From positions 186,001 to 250,000 of the forward strand of contig NZ_JAKWJO010000006.1 of assembly GCF_022760995.1 (NCBI RefSeq): DNA of 64,000 nucleotides. The letters run 5' to 3'. Shown piece after piece: positions 55,699 through 64,000 of this stretch (position 1 is its first letter; each line of letters begins with the position of its first letter). The notes beneath the pieces are model-generated. The model worked only from the letters and a program-made list of their open reading frames with translations, had not been told where the DNA came from and searched no databases. A program made the position numbers and the translations under genes. This DNA comes from Dyella sedimenti (GTDB lineage Bacteria > Pseudomonadota > Gammaproteobacteria > Xanthomonadales > Rhodanobacteraceae).

Positions 55699-58443
55699 TC
55701 AGTGTGCCTGATCCCAATTCGTTCCCACTCCCGCCTCCACCAGCAACGGCACGGCCAGCGACGCCGCCCCCGACATCCGCTCGACCACGCCGGCGCGCAC
55801 TTCCTCCACCACGTCCTGGCGCACCTCGAACACCAGTTCGTCGTGCACCTGCATCAGCATGCGGGCGTCGTCGTCGCGCTGCAGCAGCCAGCCGTGCACG
55901 TCGATCATGGCGCGCTTGATGATGTCGGCGGCGGTGCCCTGCATCGGGGCGTTGACGGCGGCTCGCTCGGCGCCAGCGCGTAGGGCCTGGTTGCGGGCGC
56001 TGAGGTTGTCCAGGTAGAGGCGGCGGCCGAACAGGGTTTCCACGTAGCCGTCGCGGTGGGCGCGTTCGCGGGTGGCTTCCATGAAGGCGTGCACGCCGGG
56101 ATAGCGGGCGAAGTAGCGGGCCATGTAGTCGCCGGCCTCGCCGCGGTCCACGCCCAGCTGGCGGGCCAGGCCGAAGGCGCTCATGCCGTACATCAGGCCG
56201 AAGTTGATCGCCTTGGCGGCGCGGCGCTGGTTGGGTGTCACGTCCCCGGGCTGCAGGCCGAACACTTCGGCGGCGGTGGCGCGGTGCACGTCGCCGCCTT
56301 CCCGGAAGGCCTTGAGCAGGCCCTCGTCGCCGGACAGGTGAGCCATGATGCGCAGCTCGATCTGCGAGTAGTCCGCCGCCAGTACCACCCAGCCTTCCGG
56401 CGCCACGAAGGCCTGGCGGATGCGCCGGCCTTCCTCGGTGCGCACCGGGATGTTCTGCAGGTTGGGATCGGAGGAGGAGATGCGCCCGGTCGCCACCGCG
56501 CCCTGGTGGTAGCTGGTGTGCACGCGGCCGGTGCGCGGGTTGACCATCTCGGCCAGCTTGTCGGTGTAGGTGGAGCGCAGCTTGGCCAGGCCGCGGTAGT
56601 CCAGGATCAGGCGCGGCAGCGGATGGTCGCCGGCGATGGCCTCCAGTGCTTCCTCGTTGGTGGAAGGCTGGCCGGTGGGCGTCTTGAGCTTGGCGGGCAG
56701 GCCCAGTTCGTCGAACAGGATGGCCTGCAGCTGCTTGGGCGAATCGAGGTTGAACTCGCGGCCGGCGCCTTTCCAGGCTTCCTGCTGCAGTTCGAGCATG
56801 CGCTTGCCCAGCTGCTGGCTCTGCTTGCGCAGCTCGGCCACGTCGATCAGCACGCCGCGCTGTTCCATCGCGGCCAGCACCGGCACCAGCGGGATCTCGA
56901 TGTCCTCGTACACCTTGCGCAGCGCGGGAATGCTTTCCAGCTTGGGCCACAGCGCGTGGTGCAGGCGCAGGGTGATGTCGGCGTCCTCGGCGGCGTAGCG
57001 GCAGGCGCTGTCCAGGTCTACCTGCGAGAACGGGATCTGCCTGGCGCCCTTGCCGGCCACCTGCTCGTACTTGACCGTCTCGTAGTCCAGGTACTTCCTG
57101 GCCAGCGAGTCCATGTCGTGGCGGGTGGCGGTGGCGTTCCACACGTAGGATTCCAGCATGGAGTCGTGCCGGAGCCCACGCAGCGCGATGCCGTAGTGCG
57201 ACAGGATGTTGATGTCGTACTTGGCGTGCTGGCCGAGCTTGGGCCGGTTGGCATCCTCGAAGAACGGCTTGAGCGCGGCGAGCACGTGGTCGCGCGGCAG
57301 CTGCGCGGGCGCGCCGGGGTAGTCGTGGGTCAGCGGGACGTAGCAGGCGTGGCCGGGCTCCACCGACAGGCTGAGCCCGACGATGTCGGCCTGCATGCTG
57401 TCGATCGAGGTGGTCTCGGTGTCGAAGGCGATGAGCGGCGCGGTGGCGATCCTGGACAGCCAGGCGTCGAGCTGGGCCTGGGAGGTGACCAGCTCGTACC
57501 GGCCCTGCATGTTCAGCGCGGGCACGTCGGCCTCGCGCTGGATCACCGGGGGATGGGCTTCCTCGCCGGCCGGCGCCGGCGCGTCGCCGATGGCGACGGC
57601 ACCGGCGTCCAGTTCCTTCAGCGCCGCCTTGAATTCGTAGCGGATGAACAGCTCGCGCAACGCATCCGCATGCTTCTCGCGCAGCGTGAGTCCGGTGACG
57701 GGCAGGTCCAGCGGTACGTCGGTCTTGATCGTCACCAGTTGGCGCGACAGCGGCAGCTGCGGCAGCGCCGCGCGCAGGTTCTCGCCGATCTTGCCGCCGA
57801 TCTTGTCGGCGTTGGCCATCAGGTTGTCCAGCGTGCCGTACTCGGCCAGCCACTTCGCCGCCGTCTTGGGGCCGCACTTGGGCACCCCGGGCACGTTATC
57901 GACGGCGTCGCCGGTGAGCGCGAGGAAGTCCACGATCTGCGCGGGCTCCACGCCGAACTTCTCCACCACGCCGGGGCCGTCGGTGGTGGTGTTGGTCATG
58001 GTGTTGACCAGGGTGATGCCCGGGCGCACCAGCTGGGCCAGGTCCTTGTCGCCGGTGGAGATCTCCACCTCGATGCCCTGCGCGTGCGCCTGCTCGGCCA
58101 GCGTGCCGATCACATCGTCCGCCTCCACGCCGTCCACGCGCAGGATGGGGAAGCCCAGCGCGCCGACGATGGCGAGCATGGGCTCCACCTGGGCGCGCAG
58201 GTCGTCCGGCATGGGCGGCCGGTTGGCCTTGTACAGCTCGTACAGCGCGTTGCGGAAATTCGGGCCCGGCGCATCGCTGACGAAGGCCACGTAGTCCGGT
58301 CTGGCCTTCAGCGTGGCGCGCAGCATGTTGACCACGCCGAACAGCGCCCCGGTGGGCTCGCCCTGCGAATTGCTGAGCGGGGGCAGGGCGTGGAAGGCGC
58401 GGTAGAGGTAGGAGGAACCGTCGATGAGGATGAGCTTGGGCAT
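55699..58443 (-). CDS. polA: DNA polymerase I
   Basis: The 914-residue enzyme has an N-terminal 5' nuclease (LILIDGSSYLYRAFHALPP, ALTGDAVDNVPGVP), a 3'-5' exonuclease domain (IAFDTETTSIDSMQADIVGL, about 350-500) and a family A polymerase (DYSQIELRIMAHLSGDEG motif A, RRAAKAINFGLMYG motif B, MQVHDELVFEV motif C). All catalytic motifs look intact. It works in repair and Okazaki fragment processing. Divergent from the DUF2782 gene; the small RNA follows. Confidence 0.96.
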   Translation of the reverse strand: MPKLILIDGSSYLYRAFHALPPLSNSQGEPTGALFGVVNMLRATLKARPDYVAFVSDAPGPNFRNALYELYKANRPPMPDDLRAQVEPMLAIVGALGFPILRVDGVEADDVIGTLAEQAHAQGIEVEISTGDKDLAQLVRPGITLVNTMTNTTTDGPGVVEKFGVEPAQIVDFLALTGDAVDNVPGVPKCGPKTAAKWLAEYGTLDNLMANADKIGGKIGENLRAALPQLPLSRQLVTIKTDVPLDLPVTGLTLREKHADALRELFIRYEFKAALKELDAGAVAIGDAPAPAGEEAHPPVIQREADVPALNMQGRYELVTSQAQLDAWLSRIATAPLIAFDTETTSIDSMQADIVGLSLSVEPGHACYVPLTHDYPGAPAQLPRDHVLAALKPFFEDANRPKLGQHAKYDINILSHYGIALRGLRHDSMLESYVWNATATRHDMDSLARKYLDYETVKYEQVAGKGARQIPFSQVDLDSACRYAAEDADITLRLHHALWPKLESIPALRKVYEDIEIPLVPVLAAMEQRGVLIDVAELRKQSQQLGKRMLELQQEAWKGAGREFNLDSPKQLQAILFDELGLPAKLKTPTGQPSTNEEALEAIAGDHPLPRLILDYRGLAKLRSTYTDKLAEMVNPRTGRVHTSYHQGAVATGRISSSDPNLQNIPVRTEEGRRIRQAFVAPEGWVVLAADYSQIELRIMAHLSGDEGLLKAFREGGDVHRATAAEVFGLQPGDVTPNQRRAAKAINFGLMYGMSAFGLARQLGVDRGEAGDYMARYFARYPGVHAFMEATRERAHRDGYVETLFGRRLYLDNLSARNQALRAGAERAAVNAPMQGTAADIIKRAMIDVHGWLLQRDDDARMLMQVHDELVFEVRQDVVEEVRAGVVERMSGAASLAVPLLVEAGVGTNWDQAH

Positions 58444-58538
58444 GGCAGGGATTGTCGCATGGAGAGTGTCGGGGGGCCGGTTCACGAGTCCCGGCATTCC
58501 ACGCTGCTATGCTGCACGTTCCCCAGGAGGGCCATCCC

Positions 58539-59027
58539 ATGAAATCTGTCGCGTTGCTTGCCGTGCTTGGTGCGGCGGTTGCCTCGAATGCGCTGGCCCA
58601 GCAGTCGGCCAGCCAGTTCCCACCGGCACCGCCGCCGCCGGGCATGAACGATCCGGGCGTGAAGGCCGCAACGCCGGCGCCCATCCCGTCGCCCAAGTCG
58701 GGTACCGGCAACCCGGCCGATACCGCCGCCACCATGAGCCAGCAGCCCACCTCCTCGGGCCAATCGCAGCGCGATGCCCGCGGCGATGCGCCGCCCACCG
58801 TGTCGGTACGCACCGAAGGCGACCAGACCATCCAGGAATACCGTCGCAGCGGCCAGCTCTACATGGTGGTGGTGACGCCCAAGGGCGGCATCCCGCAGAC
58901 CTACATGGTCGACCAGAAGGGCGCCTGGACCAACCAGGCCGGCGAGCCGGTGAAGCCGGTGATGTACAAGGTCATCGAGTGGGGCAAAGGCCGCTCCGCC
59001 CAGGACCAGGACAATGGCGGCCAGTAA
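58539..59027 (+). CDS. DUF2782 family exported protein
   Basis: The 162-residue protein has a signal peptide (ending NALAQQ, about 21) and a DUF2782-type core (SVRTEGDQTIQEYRRSGQLY, KGGIPQTYMVD). A Pro/Ala/Ser-rich segment lies between. The family is found beside polA in many gammaproteobacteria; function unknown. CAGGAGG precedes the ATG at good spacing. Confidence 0.88.
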   Translation: MKSVALLAVLGAAVASNALAQQSASQFPPAPPPPGMNDPGVKAATPAPIPSPKSGTGNPADTAATMSQQPTSSGQSQRDARGDAPPTVSVRTEGDQTIQEYRRSGQLYMVVVTPKGGIPQTYMVDQKGAWTNQAGEPVKPVMYKVIEWGKGRSAQDQDNGGQ

Positions 59028-59060
59028 GGCGCCGCTGCCGCCCGGCCGGGCGATGCCTGC

Positions 59061-59492
59061 GTGAACCCGCGCGACAGCTGGCTGCTGTTCGCGCTGGGCT
59101 CGGCGTTCTTCGCCGCGCTCACGGCGCTGTTCGGCAAGCTCGGCGTGGCGGGGATCAACTCCAACCTCGCCACCTTCATCCGCACCATCGTGATCCTGCT
59201 GGTGACCGCCGGCATCCTCAGCCTGCGCCACGAATGGACGCGCCCGTCGGGGCTGCCGGCCAGCAGCTGGGTGTTCCTGGTGCTGTCGGGCGTGGCCACC
59301 GGCCTGTCGTGGCTGTGCTACTACCGCGCGTTGCAGTTGGGGCCGGTAAGCAAGGTGGCGCCGATCGACAAGCTCAGCGTGGCCATCGCCATCGTGCTCG
59401 GCGTGCTGCTGCTGGGCGAATCGCTGAGCTGGCCGCTGGCCATCGGCGGCGGGCTGATCGTGGCCGGGGCCATCGTCATCGCCGTGTTCTAG
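59061..59492 (+). CDS. Half-size EamA transporter
   Basis: The 143-residue protein has about five membrane helices forming one EamA repeat (SWLLFALGSAFFAALTALFG at the start, GPVSKVAPIDKLSVAIAI later) rather than the two of usual EamA exporters. Such single-repeat proteins may dimerise. The start codon is GTG. Substrate unknown. It overlaps the convergent GST gene by four bases. Confidence 0.85.
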   Translation: MNPRDSWLLFALGSAFFAALTALFGKLGVAGINSNLATFIRTIVILLVTAGILSLRHEWTRPSGLPASSWVFLVLSGVATGLSWLCYYRALQLGPVSKVAPIDKLSVAIAIVLGVLLLGESLSWPLAIGGGLIVAGAIVIAVF

Positions 59493-60199
59493 TCCCTGTC
59501 CAGTTCAGGGTAGTGGCGAAAGATGCCGTCCTCGTTGAACGGCAGCCGCCGCGGCGAGGCGAGGTAAGCCGCGATGCGCGGGCGGGCCGCCACCCGCTCG
59601 ACCAAGGCGTGCAGGCGAGGCGTGCGGCGCCGCAGCCCCTGCATGGCCCGCGGGAAGGCGTAGTCGAGGCCGGCCATCAGCTGGAACAGCGAGAGATCGA
59701 CGTAGCTGTGCCGGCGGCCGAGGCTGTGCCGGCCGTCGCCGTCCTCCAGGATGCGCTCGAAATAGCCGAGGAACTTGGGAATGCGGTGCTCGCGGAACGC
59801 GGCGGCGCGCTTGCGCGCCTCCGGGCGCTGCTGCTCGTAGTACAGATCCCCGGACAGCGGATGGTGCGTGTCGTGCACCTCGGCCACCATGTCGGCGATG
59901 GTCAGCTGCAACTGCAGCGCATAGCACTGGCTGGCGGCGGAGGCGGACACCAGGCCATGGCGCGGCGCGAGGAAGGCCAGGATGTTGGCGGCCTGCGCGA
60001 TCACCTGGCGGCCGGCGCGCAGGAACGGCGGGGCGAAGGGATGCGCGCCCGGCTGCTTGCCGTCGAGGAACGGCATCATCACGGCGTCGCCCTGCTCGCG
60101 CGCCACGTCGTCGTAGTCCGCGCCGGCATCCTCCAGCGCCAGGCGCACGAACTCGCCGCGTCCCTGGATGCCGGTCCAGTAGTAGAGCTGGTAGCGCAT
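59489..60199 (-). CDS. Glutathione S-transferase family protein
   Basis: The 236-residue protein has a thioredoxin-like N-domain (YYWTGIQGRGEFVRLALEDA) with the tyrosine and arginine positions of sigma/pi-like GSTs, then an all-helical C-domain (YVDLSLFQLMAGLDYAFP). Substrate unknown. Start ATG at 60199. The LysR gene upstream on the same strand may not be co-transcribed. Confidence 0.88.
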   Translation of the reverse strand: MRYQLYYWTGIQGRGEFVRLALEDAGADYDDVAREQGDAVMMPFLDGKQPGAHPFAPPFLRAGRQVIAQAANILAFLAPRHGLVSASAASQCYALQLQLTIADMVAEVHDTHHPLSGDLYYEQQRPEARKRAAAFREHRIPKFLGYFERILEDGDGRHSLGRRHSYVDLSLFQLMAGLDYAFPRAMQGLRRRTPRLHALVERVAARPRIAAYLASPRRLPFNEDGIFRHYPELDRD

Positions 60200-60243
60200 G
60201 GGCCTGTTCCTCTCCGAAAACGGCGACGCTAGGCGCGATGCGC

Positions 60244-61128
60244 TCAAGACCGCGTGAGCGCGTGTTGCCGCAGCTGTTCCCAGACCAGCGCGGCCAGCGG
60301 CGACAGCGAGCGTTGGCGACGCTTGAGCAGCACCACGTCGCGATGCTCCACCGGCGTTAGCGGCCGCGCCACCAGGCTGGGCGGCGGAGGCGACAGCGCG
60401 GGGCTGATGCTGATGCCCAGCCCGGCCTCGACCATGCGGAAGGCGGTCAGCGTGTGGCCGGTCTGCTGCACCAGGTTCACCTCGATATGGCGGCGAGCCA
60501 GGGCGCGGTCGATCAGCCAGCGGCTGCCGGAGGAATAGTCGAGCAGGATCAGCGGCTGGCCCGCCAACCGACGCCAGGGCACCTGGTCCAGCCCGGCGAA
60601 GGGATGGTCGGGGCGGCACACCAGCACGAACGGATCGCGCAGGATCCGTTCGCTGTCGAACTCGCCGGCGGCGGGCGGCGCGATCGCCACCCCGAAATCC
60701 ACCTCGCCGCCGAGCACCGCGTCCAGCACCTGGGTCTGCGCCTGGTCGTGCAACTGGATGGTGAGCTCCGGATAGCGCCGTGCGCAGCCGGCGATGCATT
60801 GGGGCATCAGTCCCGCCGACAGCGTGGGCACCGAGGCCACGTGCACCTTGCCGCGCCGCCGCTCGCTCTCCGAGTGCACCTGGTCGAGCACGCCCTCCAG
60901 CTCGTCCAGCACGCGGCCGACGGCGTTCTCCAGGTAGCGTCCGGCCTCGGTGGGGATCACCTCGCGGGTGGTGCGGTCGAACAGGCGCACGCCCAGCTCG
61001 GACTCCAGCTCGGCGACATGCCGGCTCACCGCCGGCTGGCTCAGGTGCAGGCCCTCGGCGGCGCGCCGGAAATGCTGCTGGCGCGCCACCGCCAGGAACA
61101 CGCGCAGCTGGCGCAGGCTGATATTCAT
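60244..61128 (-). CDS. LysR family transcriptional regulator
   Basis: The 294-residue protein has the LysR winged helix (LRQLRVFLAVARQQHFRRAA, AVSRHVAELESELGVRLFDR, about 5-60) and a substrate-binding-like effector domain. It is divergent from the BASS-type symporter gene, with the palindrome TCAAAT-N6-ATTTGA (61149-61166) between them, and probably controls it and itself. Confidence 0.93.
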   Translation of the reverse strand: MNISLRQLRVFLAVARQQHFRRAAEGLHLSQPAVSRHVAELESELGVRLFDRTTREVIPTEAGRYLENAVGRVLDELEGVLDQVHSESERRRGKVHVASVPTLSAGLMPQCIAGCARRYPELTIQLHDQAQTQVLDAVLGGEVDFGVAIAPPAAGEFDSERILRDPFVLVCRPDHPFAGLDQVPWRRLAGQPLILLDYSSGSRWLIDRALARRHIEVNLVQQTGHTLTAFRMVEAGLGISISPALSPPPPSLVARPLTPVEHRDVVLLKRRQRSLSPLAALVWEQLRQHALTRS

Positions 61129-61148
61129 AGGGAAAGTGTATCAGCGGA

Positions 61149-61166
61149 TCAAATAAAACGATTTGA
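61149..61166. promoter_or_regulatory. Candidate LysR operator
   Basis: TCAAAT-N6-ATTTGA is a perfect inverted repeat with six-base arms between the divergent LysR and symporter genes, 21 bases from the LysR start. It fits a LysR-type dyad, though binding is inferred from position only. Confidence 0.6.
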
Positions 61167-61222
61167 ATAATCAATGCCCGGGCGCTCCAATAGCGGCCTC
61201 GCCACCGTTCCCGTCCCTGGCC

Positions 61223-62218
61223 ATGTTCCTGCGCCGCTTCCTGCCCGACCGCTTCACCTGCGCCCTGGTCACCACCGTGGTGCTGGCCAGCCTGCTGCCG
61301 TGCCACGGCACCACGGCCCAGGTGTTCAACGGCCTGACCGACCTGGCCATTGCCCTGCTGTTCTTCCTGCACGGCGCCAAGCTGTCGCGCGAGGCGGTGA
61401 TCGCCGGCATGACCCACTGGCGCCTACACCTGGTGGTGCTCGCCAGCACCTTCGTGCTGTTCCCCTTGCTGGGCCTGGCGTTGCGCCCGCTGCTGTCGCC
61501 GCTGGTGACGCCGGACCTGTACCTGGGCGTGCTGTTCCTGTGCACGCTGCCGTCCACCGTGCAGTCCTCCATCGCCTTCACCTCGATGGCGCGCGGCAAT
61601 ATCCCGGCCGCGATCTGCGCCGCCTCCGCCTCCAGCCTGCTCGGTATCTTCGTCACGCCCCTACTGGTCGGCGTGATGCTGGCATCGCACGGGCAGGGCG
61701 GCATGAGCTGGGATTCGGTGGGGGCCATCGTGCTGCAACTGCTGGTGCCGTTCGTGGCCGGCCAGGTCGCGCAGCGCTGGATCGGCGCCTGGGTGCAGCG
61801 CCACCGTGCGGTGCTCTCGTACGTGGACCAGGGCTCGATCCTGCTGGTGGTCTACACCGCCTTCAGCGCGGCGGTGCTGCAGGGCCTGTGGAAGCAGACC
61901 CCGCTGCCGGTGCTGGGCGGCCTGCTGGTGGTGAACGCGATCCTGCTGGCGATCGCCCTGCTGGCGACGCGCTATGGTTCGCGCGCGCTGGGCTTCAACC
62001 GCGAGGACGAGATCACCATCGTGTTCTGCGGTTCCAAGAAGAGCCTGGCCAGCGGCGTGCCGATGGCCAAGGTGCTGTTCGCGGGGCATCCGCTGGGTGC
62101 CATCGTGCTGCCGATCATGCTGTTCCACCAGATCCAGCTGATGACCTGCGCGGTGCTGGCGCGCAAGTATGCGGCGCGGTCGGTGGAGGTGCGGCGTGGG
62201 GGCGAGGTAGTGGGGTAG
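61223..62218 (+). CDS. Bile acid:sodium symporter family protein (BASS/YfeH-like)
   Basis: The 331-residue protein has about nine or ten membrane helices and BASS motifs (LCTLPSTVQSSIAFTSMARG, VFCGSKKSLASGVPMA). It resembles YfeH/PanS-type symporters, whose substrates are organic anions or ketopantoate; none can be assigned. The ATG at 61223 is preferred; a TTG at 61163 would add 20 residues including the operator region. Confidence 0.88.
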   Translation: MFLRRFLPDRFTCALVTTVVLASLLPCHGTTAQVFNGLTDLAIALLFFLHGAKLSREAVIAGMTHWRLHLVVLASTFVLFPLLGLALRPLLSPLVTPDLYLGVLFLCTLPSTVQSSIAFTSMARGNIPAAICAASASSLLGIFVTPLLVGVMLASHGQGGMSWDSVGAIVLQLLVPFVAGQVAQRWIGAWVQRHRAVLSYVDQGSILLVVYTAFSAAVLQGLWKQTPLPVLGGLLVVNAILLAIALLATRYGSRALGFNREDEITIVFCGSKKSLASGVPMAKVLFAGHPLGAIVLPIMLFHQIQLMTCAVLARKYAARSVEVRRGGEVVG

Positions 62219-62254
62219 GTGCGGCGCCCCGCGCGCCACACATCCCCCCGCCCA

Positions 62255-63865
62255 TCAATGCCTGAAATGCCTCACGCCCGTGAACACCATTGCCATCCCA
62301 TGCTCGTCCGCTGCCGCGATCACCTCCGCGTCGCGCATCGAGCCACCGGGCTGGATCACCGCGCTGATGCCGGCGGCCGCCGCGGCGTCGATGCCGTCGC
62401 GGAACGGGAAGAAGGCATCCGACGCCATCACCGAGCCACGCACTTCCAGCTTCTCGTCGGCAGCCTTGATGCCGGCGATCCTGGCGCTGTACACGCGGCT
62501 CATCTGGCCGGCGCCGACGCCGATGGTCTGGCGGTTCTTCGCGTACACGATGGCGTTGCTCTTGACGAACTTGGCCACCTTCCAGGCGAAGATCAGGTCG
62601 TCGATCTCGGTCGGCGTGGGCACGCGCTGGGTGACGACCTTCAGGTCCTCGGGCTTGATCGCGGCGCGGTCGGCGGTCTGGATCAATAGGCCCGAGCCCA
62701 CGCGGCGCACGTCGTTGCCCGGATGCGGCTTGGCGAGATCGCCATCGGCCGGCGGCGGGATTTCCAGCACGCGCACGTTGGCCTTCCTGGCGAAGGCCTT
62801 CAGCGCCTCGTCCTCATAGCCCGGCGCCAGCACCACTTCCACGAACTGGCGCTCGACGATGGCGCGTGCGGTATCGGCGTCGACCACGCGGTTGAAGGCG
62901 ATGATGCCGCCGAAGGCCGAGGTGGGGTCGGTCTGGTAGGCCAGGTCGTAGGCGCGGCCGATGCCGTCCAGGCTCACCGCCACGCCGCACGGGTTGGCGT
63001 GCTTGACGATCACGCAGGCCGGCTTGGTGAAGCTGCGCACGCACTCCCACGCCGCGTCGGAATCGGCGATGTTGTTGAACGACAGTTCCTTGCCCTGCAG
63101 CTGGCGGAAGGTGGCCAGAGTACCCGCGTGCGGGTACAGGTCGCGGTAGAACGCGGCCTGCTGGTGCGGGTTCTCACCGTAGCGCAGGTCCATCAGCTTG
63201 ACGAAGCGGCCGTTGGCCTGCGCGGGGAACGCATCGTGGCCGGCGATGGCGTCGAGGTTGTCGTTGAGCTTCAATGCCGACAGGTAATCGCTGATCGCAC
63301 CGTCGTAGTTGGAGACGCGGTTGAACGCGGCCACCGCCAGCTTGAACCGCGTGGCGCGCGAGAGGCCGCCATGGCCTTCGATCTCGGCCAGGGCTTCCTC
63401 GTACTGGTCGGGCGAGGTGAGCACGCCGACGTCGTTCCAGTTCTTGGCCGCCGAGCGCAGCATCGCCGGGCCGCCGATGTCGATGTTCTCGATGGCCTCT
63501 TCCAGCGTGCAGGCGGGCTTGGCCACGGTCTGCTCGAACGGATAGAGGTTGAGCACCAGCAGGTCGATCGGCGCGATATCCAGTTCCGCCATCACCGCGT
63601 CGTCGGTGCCGCGGCGGCCGAGCAGGCCGCCATGCACCTTCGGGTGCAGCGTCTTGACGCGACCGTCCATGATCTCGGGAAAGCCGGTGAGCTCGCTGAC
63701 GTCCTTCACCGCGATGCCCGCCTCGCGCAGCGCCTTGGCGCTGCCACCGGTGGAGAGCAGTTCCACGCCGGCCCTGCCGAGCCGCTGGCCCAGTTCGATC
63801 AGGCCGGTCTTGTCCGACACGCTGAGCAGCGCGCGGCGAATGGGGGTGACAGCAGGAGCGGGCAT
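62255..63865 (-). CDS. purH: Bifunctional AICAR formyltransferase/IMP cyclohydrolase
   Basis: The 536-residue enzyme catalyses the last two steps of IMP synthesis. The N-terminal MGS-like IMP cyclohydrolase domain holds [14 protein letters not shown] and [14 protein letters not shown]; the C-terminal formyltransferase domain holds [10 protein letters not shown] and [20 protein letters not shown]. Length and motifs are normal. Its 5' leader contains the heptamer inverted array at 63884-63975. Confidence 0.96.
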   Translation of the reverse strand: MPAPAVTPIRRALLSVSDKTGLIELGQRLGRAGVELLSTGGSAKALREAGIAVKDVSELTGFPEIMDGRVKTLHPKVHGGLLGRRGTDDAVMAELDIAPIDLLVLNLYPFEQTVAKPACTLEEAIENIDIGGPAMLRSAAKNWNDVGVLTSPDQYEEALAEIEGHGGLSRATRFKLAVAAFNRVSNYDGAISDYLSALKLNDNLDAIAGHDAFPAQANGRFVKLMDLRYGENPHQQAAFYRDLYPHAGTLATFRQLQGKELSFNNIADSDAAWECVRSFTKPACVIVKHANPCGVAVSLDGIGRAYDLAYQTDPTSAFGGIIAFNRVVDADTARAIVERQFVEVVLAPGYEDEALKAFARKANVRVLEIPPPADGDLAKPHPGNDVRRVGSGLLIQTADRAAIKPEDLKVVTQRVPTPTEIDDLIFAWKVAKFVKSNAIVYAKNRQTIGVGAGQMSRVYSARIAGIKAADEKLEVRGSVMASDAFFPFRDGIDAAAAAGISAVIQPGGSMRDAEVIAAADEHGMAMVFTGVRHFRH

Positions 63866-63883
63866 GGTGGCTTCTTCCAGGAC

Positions 63884-63975
63884 AGGGAATAGGGAATCGA
63901 GAATAGGGAATGGCGGGAGCGGGCGACGGCGCCTTGGCTCTTCAGCTATTCCCTATTCTCTATTCCCCATTCCCT
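63884..63975. repeat. Inverted array of GGGAATN heptamers upstream of purH
   Basis: Arms of 30 bases at 63884-63913 and 63946-63975 match at 27 of 30 positions as reverse complements, with a 32-base spacer. It shares the GGGAAT heptamer unit and layout of the array at 2762-2865, and lies 18 bases before the purH start codon. Confidence 0.85.
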
Positions 63976-64000
63976 TCTTAAAGCAAGCCGTGCGCGGCGA

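Noticed and set aside
56056..58542. Open frame of 828 codons antisense to polA.
   Set aside because: Shadow of polA; composition is typical of antisense frames in GC-rich DNA.

Overview
The window is GC-rich (roughly two thirds G+C) chromosomal DNA from a gammaproteobacterium, most likely the Xanthomonadales, in or near the Rhodanobacteraceae (Dyella, Rhodanobacter, Frateuria or Luteibacter type). I base this on a TonB-dependent receptor of the Xanthomonas/Caulobacter sugar type inside a maltodextrin locus, the hemD-hemX-hemY order, a DUF2782 gene divergent from polA, an sX13-like small RNA locus after polA, and many REP doublets. I see no rRNA, tRNA, CRISPR array, transposase or prophage gene. 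Most genes are housekeeping.

Layout. 1-12.7 kb: the 3' end of gltB, gltD, a duplicated methylglyoxal synthase gene, an NRDE protein, then a minus-strand run (YchJ-like, DUF938 methyltransferase, a small membrane protein, NnrU, HutD, dinG, a COG2509-type flavoprotein). 12.7-21.2 kb: a DsbA/FrnE-like protein, DUF1993, a TetA-like MFS pump, and a tight minus-strand operon of folE, kleisin-like, kite-like and SMC ATPase genes (MukBEF/MksBEF/Wadjet class, no JetD/MksG nuclease) and an EF-hand protein. 21.3-36.3 kb: a TonB-C protein, a methyltransferase, a coiled-coil protein, rmuC, rlmI, srkA, a thioesterase, a 2Fe-2S flavin reductase, a cysteine-free rhodanese-like protein, a lipoprotein and hemD-hemX-hemY. 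36.4-43 kb: uvrD, a serine hydrolase-like membrane protein that has lost catalytic residues, a small membrane protein and a cytoplasmic GH13 glucosidase.

41.2-55.2 kb is the clearest accessory system, a malto-oligosaccharide utilisation locus. It has a TonB-dependent receptor for outer-membrane uptake, three exported glycosidases (GH13 amylase, GH31 alpha-glucosidase, a six-hairpin glycosidase), an MFS sugar importer, a divergent cytoplasmic GH13 glucosidase and a LacI-type regulator. Two 14-bp operator-like sites, exact reverse complements of each other, lie between the divergent GH13 and receptor genes. The amylase-to-transporter genes overlap by 1-4 bases.

55.3-64 kb: the sX13/Spot 42/ErsA-like small RNA locus, polA, DUF2782, a half-size EamA transporter, a GST, a LysR regulator divergent from a BASS-type symporter, and purH.

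The non-coding DNA is unusually structured. There are seven REP doublets in two loop classes and two inverted arrays of a GGGAATN heptamer (before gltD and before purH). An interspersed element of about 480 bp occurs as one solo copy (23.7-24.2 kb), as two head-to-head arms forming an almost 1-kb palindrome (27.0-28.0 kb), and as a truncated copy (55.6 kb).
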